Source of the DNA: an uncultured Lachnospiraceae bacterium
GTDB taxonomy: Bacteria > Bacillota > Clostridia > Lachnospirales > Lachnospiraceae
Direction: 5' to 3'
DNA: 6,441 nt
Assembly (NCBI GenBank): GCA_902803245.1
Contig: CADCPJ010000199.1
Coordinates: 1 to 6,441, forward strand
The translations under genes and the position numbers were made by a program. Positions 1-4,719 of this stretch are shown piece after piece. Within the stretch, counting starts at the first letter, position 1; the number at the start of each line of letters is the position of its first letter. The notes beneath the pieces are model-generated. The model was not told the origin of the DNA. It ran no database searches and saw only the letters and a list, made by a program, of their open reading frames with translations.

Positions 1-273
1 CTGGGCGAACACAAAAGGGCCGGACAGATCCTGTGCGGCTTCGCGATGGAGACTTCCAAGCTCGAGGAGAGGGCGAGGGAGAAGCTTCTGAAAAAAAATC
101 TCGACCTCATCTGCGCAAACAACGTCAAGGTGGAAGGCGCGGGCTTCGGCACGGACACCAACGTGGTCACCCTCATCACGAGGGAGGAAACCACAAGGCT
201 AGAGAAAATGAGCAAGGAGGAGGTCGCGATGCGGATCCTCACTGCGCTAAAAGAGATGGAGAGGAACGGATGA
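1..273 (+). CDS. coaBC: CoaBC C-terminal end, partial: phosphopantothenoylcysteine synthetase (CoaB) domain
   Basis: The gene is cut by the left window edge; 90 codons of frame 1 remain, ending in TGA at 271-273. CoaBC (Dfp) is a cytoplasmic bifunctional enzyme. Its CoaB half joins cysteine to 4'-phosphopantothenate and its CoaC half decarboxylates the product to 4'-phosphopantetheine, two steps of coenzyme A synthesis. The visible part matches the end of the CoaB domain: GFAMET, then the family's Lys-rich stretch REKLLKKNLDLICANN, then GAGFGTDTNVVTLI and a charged C-terminal helix. The ATG at 46 is an internal Met inside the GFAMET motif and not the start, because homology continues upstream to base 1. 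The stop overlaps the next start (ATGA), so the two genes are probably translated from one mRNA. The N-terminal flavin domain lies outside the window. The identification is firm. Confidence 0.93.
   Translation: MGEHKRAGQILCGFAMETSKLEERAREKLLKKNLDLICANNVKVEGAGFGTDTNVVTLITREETTRLEKMSKEEVAMRILTALKEMERNG
258..264 (+). promoter_or_regulatory. Ribosome binding site of the M15 peptidase gene
   Basis: GGAGAGG lies inside the coaBC coding end, five bases before ATG 270. It decides the start in favour of 270 over the longer open frame that begins at 33. Confidence 0.65.
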
Positions 274-926
274 GTGCGGAAGGAACGGGGACGCACGGAA
301 GCTCTTTCCGGGATGAGACAGGGGGCTTCGGGATCAGGGAGATCGACGGCGGGATCTATGAGCGCATCCGCGGCAGGTCGTATAAGGCGGAGTGCACCCT
401 TCCCCTTCGGGACCTGAGATATCTCCGGCTTCTCCACAGGGATCTCTCCGGCAGGACACTTAAAGGGGAGATGATCTGCAACCGCCGCATCGCGGAGGAT
501 GTGCTGGAGATCTTTGAGAAGCTGTATGAGGCGGGATATCCGATCGAGCACGTCCGCCTCGTGGACGACTACGGCGCGGATGACGAGGCCTCGATGGAGG
601 ACAACAACTCGTCCTCCTTCAACTTCAGGGAGATTGTCCGGACCGGCGAGGTCTCCAAGCACGGGCTCGGCCTCGCCGTCGACATCAATCCCCTCTACAA
701 TCCCTACTGGAAGATTGTGGACGGGGACGAGATCATTCTGCCCTCTGCGGGCAGGCCCTATCTCGACCGCGGCGCGTCTTTCCCGTACAAGATCGAGCGG
801 GGGGACCTGTGCGTCCGGCTCTTTACCAAAAAGGGCTTTTTCTGGGGCGGGGACTGGACGAACCGCAAGGACTACCAGCATTTTGAGATTCCGCCGGAGC
901 AGATCCGGAAGTGGTATCGGTACTAA
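270..926 (+). CDS. M15 family zinc metallopeptidase (D-alanyl-D-alanine carboxypeptidase-like)
   Basis: This 218-residue protein carries the M15 peptidase signature. SKHGLGLAVDI gives zinc ligands His131 and Asp138, and DYQHFEI gives the catalytic acid Asp201 and third zinc ligand His204. The block SMEDNNSSSFNFREI upstream is also typical of clostridial members. Family members cut peptidoglycan stem peptides (VanY-type D,D-carboxypeptidases, L-Ala-D-Glu endolysins), so hydrolysis of wall peptides is the expected reaction; the exact bond cannot be told from sequence. I chose ATG 270 because it overlaps the coaBC stop as ATGA and has GGAGAGG at 258-264, five bases upstream. An open frame extends back to 33, but that part is a shadow of coaBC. 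There is no signal peptide or membrane segment: the N-terminus (MSAEGTGTHGSSFRDET) is polar. This is odd for a wall enzyme. Confidence 0.87.
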   Translation: MSAEGTGTHGSSFRDETGGFGIREIDGGIYERIRGRSYKAECTLPLRDLRYLRLLHRDLSGRTLKGEMICNRRIAEDVLEIFEKLYEAGYPIEHVRLVDDYGADDEASMEDNNSSSFNFREIVRTGEVSKHGLGLAVDINPLYNPYWKIVDGDEIILPSAGRPYLDRGASFPYKIERGDLCVRLFTKKGFFWGGDWTNRKDYQHFEIPPEQIRKWYRY

Positions 927-1106
927 AGAGGGGGCTTAAGGAAACACTCGTTTTATCCAAGTTTTCTTAGAGGCTTACGGAAAACCCACAAGCTTTGGCT
1001 TAAGCGAAGGCGCCCTTTGCGGAGCCGGTTTCATTATGGTCGTTAACGGAATTGTCTTTCCCGAAGCGGCTGTATCAGCACAAAAAGAAGACGGGCGGCG
1101 TATTCT
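927..1106. other. Intergenic spacer between peptidase and kinase genes, content unexplained
   Basis: These 180 bases separate the coaBC-M15 pair from the kinase. I see no strong hairpin with a T tract and no convincing -35/-10 pair. There is a weak imperfect inverted repeat (about 935-945 against 961-970). A second short possible stem is CGAAGG-cgc-CCTTTG, which includes one G-T pair. Frame 1 stays open from 940 to 1176 (stop at 1177) and contains an ATG at 1036, but it has no ribosome binding site, runs into the kinase gene and matches no family I recognise. A response regulator gene, often found upstream of such a kinase, is not present here. Confidence 0.4.
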
Positions 1107-2597
1107 ATGGAGGAAAAGAGAAACAGCGGCAAGAAGAGCTCCATGCAGGCCGAGCTCTCCATCATACTGGCAGCGGTGATCGTCTGCGCCCTCATGATGA
1201 TCGGGATCGCGACTTTCCTGTGGCTTGCTCCGTTTTACCGGTTCAACAAGATCCAGAAGCTTGTCAGCACCTACAAAAAGATCGACGAGCTTTCGGACGA
1301 CTACGAGAATTTCTCGACAGAGATCTACCAGATCGCGGAGCAGGACAACATCCGCATCACCGTGACGGACTCGGAGTTTATGTCCTTTGAATCCACGAGC
1401 TACGATGGACTCAATTATGTCAACCGACTCTTCGGCTACTACGCCCATTTCTACAGGGACGACATCAATGTCGTGAAAAAGACCGACCAGTACACAATCC
1501 AGGAGACCTTCGACCGGAAGGCAAACCTCAATTACCTGGAGATGTGGGGGAGGCTCACGGACGGAGACTGGTTCATTATCGCCACTCCGCTCGAGAGCAT
1601 GACGAACACGGCGAGGCTGTCGATGGTCTTCTTCGTGATCGTCGGATTTGCGGTGATTGCCGTCAGCATTGTCATCATTTCCTTCATCATGCGGAGGTAC
1701 ACGAAACCGATCGCGCTCCCCACAGAGCAGGCGAAGCGCATGGCAAACCAGGAGTTCGACGTGCACTACGAAGGGGACGACACGAACGAGATCGGCGAGC
1801 TGGGTCGGAGCTTCAACAAGATGTCCGACGAGCTGGAGCGGACCATAAGCGAACTCAAATCGGCAAATGTTGAGCTCCAGAAGGACAACGAGGAGAAGAC
1901 GAAGACCGACGAGATCCGCAAGGAATTCTTAAACAACGTCTCGCACGAGCTGAAAACCCCGATCGCACTCATCCAGGGGTATGCGGAGGGACTAAAAGAC
2001 AACATCGCCGAGGACGAGGACAGCCGCGATTTCTACTGCGACGTCATCATCGACGAGGCCTCGAAGATGAACACGATGGTCAAGAAGCTCCTGACCTTAA
2101 ACCAGCTGGAGTTCGGGAATGACCAGGTCGTGATGGATCATTTTGACCTCGTGCAGCTCATCCGCGGCGTCATCGCGGGCATGCAGATCATGATCGACGA
2201 CGCGGGGGCACAGGTGTCATTTGTCCAGGAGAGCCCCGTCTATGTCTGGGGCGACGAATTCGAGATCGAGGAGGTCGTGACCAACTACCTGAGCAATGCC
2301 CTCCATCACGCGGAAAAGGAGAAGCGGATCGAGATCAGCATGTCCTTCTCCGGGAACATCGTCCGGACAACGGTGTTCAACACCGGCGAGCCGATCCCCG
2401 AGGAAGACCTCATCCATGTGTTCGAGAAATTCTACAAGGTGGACAAGGCCCGCACCAGGGAGTACGGGGGCTCCGGCATCGGCCTGTCCATCGTGAAGGC
2501 CATCATGGACGGCCACAACCAGCTGTGCGGAGTGCGGAACTATGAAAATGGCGTCGCATTCTGGTTCACGCTGGAGCGGTCGCAGGGATTGGATTAG
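1107..2597 (+). CDS. Membrane sensor histidine kinase, VanS/OmpR-partner type
   Basis: This 496-residue two-component sensor kinase autophosphorylates on His and passes the phosphate to a response regulator. Order of parts: cationic N-terminus; TM1 about 17-43; extracytoplasmic sensor region about 44-170 with no recognised ligand domain; TM2 about 171-195; HAMP about 196-250; a coiled-coil linker. The HisKA box FLNNVSHELKTP has phospho-acceptor His280. The ATPase domain has N box TNYLSNALHHA (Asn393, Asn397), G1 box FNTGEPI (Asn425, Gly427), F box FEKFYKVDKA and G2 box GGSGIGLS (454-461). G1 has Asn where classical kinases have Asp; from memory this occurs in Firmicutes VanS-like kinases. No response regulator gene is adjacent. 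The start is uncertain: ATG 1107 has no upstream Shine-Dalgarno, and GGAGG at 1109-1113 overlaps it. ATG 1143 (Met13) is an alternative just before TM1. Stimulus and targets are unknown. Confidence 0.93.
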   Translation: MEEKRNSGKKSSMQAELSIILAAVIVCALMMIGIATFLWLAPFYRFNKIQKLVSTYKKIDELSDDYENFSTEIYQIAEQDNIRITVTDSEFMSFESTSYDGLNYVNRLFGYYAHFYRDDINVVKKTDQYTIQETFDRKANLNYLEMWGRLTDGDWFIIATPLESMTNTARLSMVFFVIVGFAVIAVSIVIISFIMRRYTKPIALPTEQAKRMANQEFDVHYEGDDTNEIGELGRSFNKMSDELERTISELKSANVELQKDNEEKTKTDEIRKEFLNNVSHELKTPIALIQGYAEGLKDNIAEDEDSRDFYCDVIIDEASKMNTMVKKLLTLNQLEFGNDQVVMDHFDLVQLIRGVIAGMQIMIDDAGAQVSFVQESPVYVWGDEFEIEEVVTNYLSNALHHAEKEKRIEISMSFSGNIVRTTVFNTGEPIPEEDLIHVFEKFYKVDKARTREYGGSGIGLSIVKAIMDGHNQLCGVRNYENGVAFWFTLERSQGLD

Positions 2598-2601
2598 CCG
2601 C

Positions 2602-2630
2602 TTTACGAAGGTTCCGCGACGTGTTAAAAT
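2602..2630 (+). promoter_or_regulatory. Candidate sigma-A promoter with extended -10, driving hisHF-ung
   Basis: TTTACG (2602-2607, 4 of 6 matches to TTGACA), a 17-base spacer and TAAAAT (2625-2630, 5 of 6 matches to TATAAT) form a well-spaced pair. A TGn extension stands directly before the -10 (TGT at 2622-2624). It lies in the 39-base gap after the kinase stop. Counting the last -10 base as -7 puts +1 at 2637, the A of the hisH ATG. This is a visual call without a transcription-start map. Confidence 0.6.
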
Positions 2631-2636
2631 GACTCC

Positions 2637-3242
2637 ATGACAGCGATAATTGATTATGATGCAGGGAATATAAAAAGTGTTGAGAAGGCTCTCATAAGTC
2701 TTGGGATGAGGGCAGTCATTACTTCTGATCCGCAGGTAATCCTATCTGCGGATCATGTTGTGCTGCCTGGAGTCGGCAATTTCGGCGACGCGATGGGGAA
2801 TCTCAAAAAGCGGGGGCTTGATGAGGTCATCCGTGAGGTGACGAAGAAAGAGATCCCGTTCCTTGGCATATGCGTCGGCATGCAGCTGCTCTTTGAGAGC
2901 AGCGAGGAGAGCCCCGGTGTGGAAGGCCTTGGCCTAATACGCGGAAGGTGCCGCAGATTTGAGGAGAGAGAAGGGTACAAGATTCCACAGATCGGATGGA
3001 ATTCGATTCATCTCATGAACGGCGGCAAACTCTTTGACGGGATCGGCAGCGGCTCTTACGTGTATTTCGTGCACTCCTACTTCTGTGAGGCGGAGAACGT
3101 GAACACGGTCCGGGCCGTCGCGGAGTACTCCAATATCTTCCACGCCTCCATCGAGAAGGGGAAGATCTATGCGACGCAGTTCCATCCGGAGAAGTCCGGG
3201 GACACAGGGCTTCAGATCCTGAAGAATTTCATCCGTATCTGA
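2637..3242 (+). CDS. hisH: Imidazole glycerol phosphate synthase, glutamine amidotransferase subunit HisH
   Basis: HisH (201 residues, normal length) hydrolyses glutamine and channels ammonia to HisF for closure of the imidazole ring in histidine synthesis. It is cytoplasmic and works as the HisH-HisF heterodimer. The class I amidotransferase triad is complete: Cys79 in [11 protein letters not shown], and His183 and Glu185 in QFHPEKSG. The N-terminal [16 protein letters not shown], the [11 protein letters not shown] oxyanion strand and YVYFVHSYF are also typical. ATG 2637 is chosen because HisH proteins start right at this strand. No Shine-Dalgarno precedes it, and the promoter upstream would put +1 on this ATG, so a leaderless message is likely. 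The first 64 bases are AT-rich (about 36% GC by hand count) against about 63% in a 60-base stretch near the 3' end. hisF follows after 11 bases. Confidence 0.96.
   Translation: MTAIIDYDAGNIKSVEKALISLGMRAVITSDPQVILSADHVVLPGVGNFGDAMGNLKKRGLDEVIREVTKKEIPFLGICVGMQLLFESSEESPGVEGLGLIRGRCRRFEEREGYKIPQIGWNSIHLMNGGKLFDGIGSGSYVYFVHSYFCEAENVNTVRAVAEYSNIFHASIEKGKIYATQFHPEKSGDTGLQILKNFIRI
2726..2755. repeat. Perfect 10-bp inverted repeat inside the 5' part of hisH
   Basis: TGATCCGCAG at 2726-2735 and CTGCGGATCA at 2746-2755 are exact reverse complements around a 10-base loop (GTAATCCTAT). It spans about codons 30-40 of hisH and encodes part of [11 protein letters not shown]. As RNA it would make a stable GC-rich hairpin about 90 bases after the start codon. 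There is no T tract after it, so it is not an intrinsic terminator. A role is not shown. Confidence 0.7.
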
Positions 3243-3253
3243 AGGGAGAGGAA

Positions 3254-4015
3254 ATGCTGACAAAACGTATCATCCCGTGCCTCGACGTAAACAGGGGCCG
3301 CGTAGTGAAGGGTGTCAATTTTGTCAACCTCACGGACGCGGGGGATCCGGTCGAGATTGCGAAGGCTTACAACGCGGAAGGAGCAGACGAGCTCGTCTTC
3401 CTTGACATCACCGCCTCTTCCGATGAGAGAGGAACCGTGGTGGATATGGTCCGCCGCGTGGCGGAGCAGGTGTTCATACCGTTTACCGTAGGCGGCGGCA
3501 TCCGGACCGTGGAGGACATGCGCGCGATCTTAAGGGAAGGCGCCGACAAGATCTCGATCAACACTTCTGCCGTTGAGAACCCGGAGCTCATCCGGGAGGG
3601 GGCGCAAAAATTCGGCAATCAGTGCATCGTCGTGGCGATTGACGCGAAAAGAAGAGCGGACAATAGCGGCTGGAATGTCTATGTGAAAGGCGGGAGGCAG
3701 GACACCGGCATCGACGCCGTGGAGTGGGCGAAGAAGGCGGTCCGGTGTGGTGCGGGTGAGATCCTGCTCACATCCATGGACGCAGACGGGACCCGCGAGG
3801 GATATGACCTGAAATTGACGCGCGCGGTCGCGGATGCCGTGGCGGTCCCCGTGATCGCCTCGGGAGGGGCCGGAAAGCTGGAAGACTTCTGCGACGCGTT
3901 TACGAAAGGCTCCGCAGATGCCGCCCTGGCTGCGTCGCTTTTTCATTACAAGGAGCTTTCGATCGCGGACGTAAAGGAATACTTGAGCGCCCGCGGAGTG
4001 CCTGTGAGGTGGTGA
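3254..4015 (+). CDS. hisF: Imidazole glycerol phosphate synthase, cyclase subunit HisF
   Basis: HisF (253 residues, full length) is the (beta-alpha)8-barrel partner of HisH. It combines ammonia with PRFAR to give imidazole glycerol phosphate and AICAR, the fifth step of histidine synthesis. The two catalytic aspartates are at the standard places: Asp11 in [16 protein letters not shown] and Asp130 in VVAIDAKR. The phosphate-binding loops FTVGGGIR and VIASGGAG are intact, as are [16 protein letters not shown] and [13 protein letters not shown] 3254 is preceded by GGGAGAGG (3244-3251), a conventional ribosome binding site, unlike hisH. The gene starts 11 bases after the hisH stop, as expected for subunits made in equal amounts. 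No other his gene is visible, so the rest of the pathway must lie elsewhere. Nothing looks damaged. Confidence 0.97.
   Translation: MLTKRIIPCLDVNRGRVVKGVNFVNLTDAGDPVEIAKAYNAEGADELVFLDITASSDERGTVVDMVRRVAEQVFIPFTVGGGIRTVEDMRAILREGADKISINTSAVENPELIREGAQKFGNQCIVVAIDAKRRADNSGWNVYVKGGRQDTGIDAVEWAKKAVRCGAGEILLTSMDADGTREGYDLKLTRAVADAVAVPVIASGGAGKLEDFCDAFTKGSADAALAASLFHYKELSIADVKEYLSARGVPVRW
4006..4012 (+). promoter_or_regulatory. Ribosome binding site of ung inside the end of hisF
   Basis: GAGGTGG occupies the last codons of hisF and stands seven bases before ATG 4020. With only four bases between hisF stop and ung start, ung translation is probably coupled to hisF. Confidence 0.55.
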
Positions 4016-4019
4016 GACG

Positions 4020-4688
4020 ATGGCGATAACGGGAGCGTGGGCGGAAGCCCTGAAGGGGGAATTCCGGAAGCCTTATTATGCGAAGCTCTACAGGACCGTC
4101 CTTCACGAGTACGAGACGGAGGAGGTCTATCCTCCGAGCACGGATATCTTCAACGCATTTGCATTCACGCCGCTTGAGAAGGTGAAGGCCGTGATCCTCG
4201 GACAGGATCCCTATCACGAGAGGGGGCAGGCCAACGGCCTGTGCTTTTCGGTGCACCCGGGAATCCGCATTCCCCCGTCCCTTGTAAATATCTACAAGGA
4301 GCTTCATGACGACCTGGGATATGAGGTGCCAAAAAGCGGCGATCTCACCCACTGGGCAAATGAGGGCGTCATGCTGCTCATCACCGTTCTCACGGTGCGG
4401 GCGCATATCGCGAATTCCCACAAGGATATCGGATGGGAGGAGTTTACGGACGCGGCGATCCGCGTCCTTGCCGATGAGGACCGGCCGCTGGTGTTCATCC
4501 TGTGGGGAGGCCAGGCCAGAAAAAAGAAATCGATGATCACGAACAGGAAGCACCTCGTGATCGAATCCGCGCATCCGTCGCCCCTGTCGGCTTACAACGG
4601 GTTCTTCGGCTCAAAGCCGTTCTCGAGATGCAACGCGTACCTTGAGTCGCAGGGAATCGAACCGATTGACTGGCAGATCAATTCGTAA
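4020..4688 (+). CDS. ung: Family 1 uracil-DNA glycosylase with an altered uracil-recognition residue
   Basis: This protein has 222 residues (E. coli Ung has 229). The family removes uracil from DNA to start base-excision repair in the cytoplasm. Visible elements: water-activating loop GQDPYH with Asp63 and the thymine-excluding Tyr65; GLCFSV with the stacking Phe76; Pro loop IPPSLVNIYKEL; and Leu loop HPSPLSAYNGFFG with His185 and Leu189. The striking change is GVMLLITVLTVRAH: the family has LLLNTVLTV, and the Asn that hydrogen-bonds uracil (E. coli Asn123) is Ile121 here (ATC at 4380-4382). The spacing to His185 (64 residues) equals that in E. coli, so the alignment is secure. The usual Pro after GQDPYH-X is also Arg68. 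The fold and family are certain; activity on uracil is doubtful. Translation is probably coupled to hisF. Confidence 0.93.
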   Translation: MAITGAWAEALKGEFRKPYYAKLYRTVLHEYETEEVYPPSTDIFNAFAFTPLEKVKAVILGQDPYHERGQANGLCFSVHPGIRIPPSLVNIYKELHDDLGYEVPKSGDLTHWANEGVMLLITVLTVRAHIANSHKDIGWEEFTDAAIRVLADEDRPLVFILWGGQARKKKSMITNRKHLVIESAHPSPLSAYNGFFGSKPFSRCNAYLESQGIEPIDWQINS

Positions 4689-4713
4689 ACAACTATAAGT
4701 GCATTTGCGGGAC

Positions 4714-4719
4714 AGGAAG
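4714..4719 (+). promoter_or_regulatory. Weak, closely spaced ribosome binding site before the flippase start
   Basis: AGGAAG touches ATG 4720, closer than the usual 5-9 bases. It still favours 4720 over GTG 4699, which has only AACTATA before it. A TTG at 4705 is a further possible start. TATAAG at 4694-4699 resembles a -10 box, but the only good -35 (TTGACT at 4666-4671) is 22 bases away, too far for a normal promoter. Confidence 0.35.

Noticed and set aside
33..269. Upstream extension of the M15 peptidase frame to ATG 33
   Set aside because: It lies wholly inside coaBC, gives an Arg/Gly/His-rich peptide with no homology, and lacks a ribosome binding site. ATG 270 has one and forms a typical ATGA overlap.
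1052..1078. Promoter TTGTCT...TATCAG upstream of the kinase
   Set aside because: The spacer is only 15 bases and the -10 match is poor.
975..1766. Long minus-strand open frame (263 codons)
   Set aside because: It is antisense to the kinase gene. The peptide is rich in His, Asp and Arg without motifs, which is the usual shadow of a GC-rich + strand gene.
270..2597. A vancomycin-resistance-like cluster (VanY-like peptidase plus VanS-like kinase)
   Set aside because: There is no VanR, VanH, ligase or VanX. The peptidase pairs with coaBC rather than the kinase, and both families are common outside resistance clusters.
3900..4574. Minus-strand open frame (224 codons) across the hisF-ung junction
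   Set aside because: It covers two well-identified + strand genes and has no motif or ribosome binding site that I can see.
4666..4699. Promoter TTGACT...TATAAG upstream of the flippase
   Set aside because: Both boxes look good alone, but the spacer is 22 bases and no TGn extension compensates.
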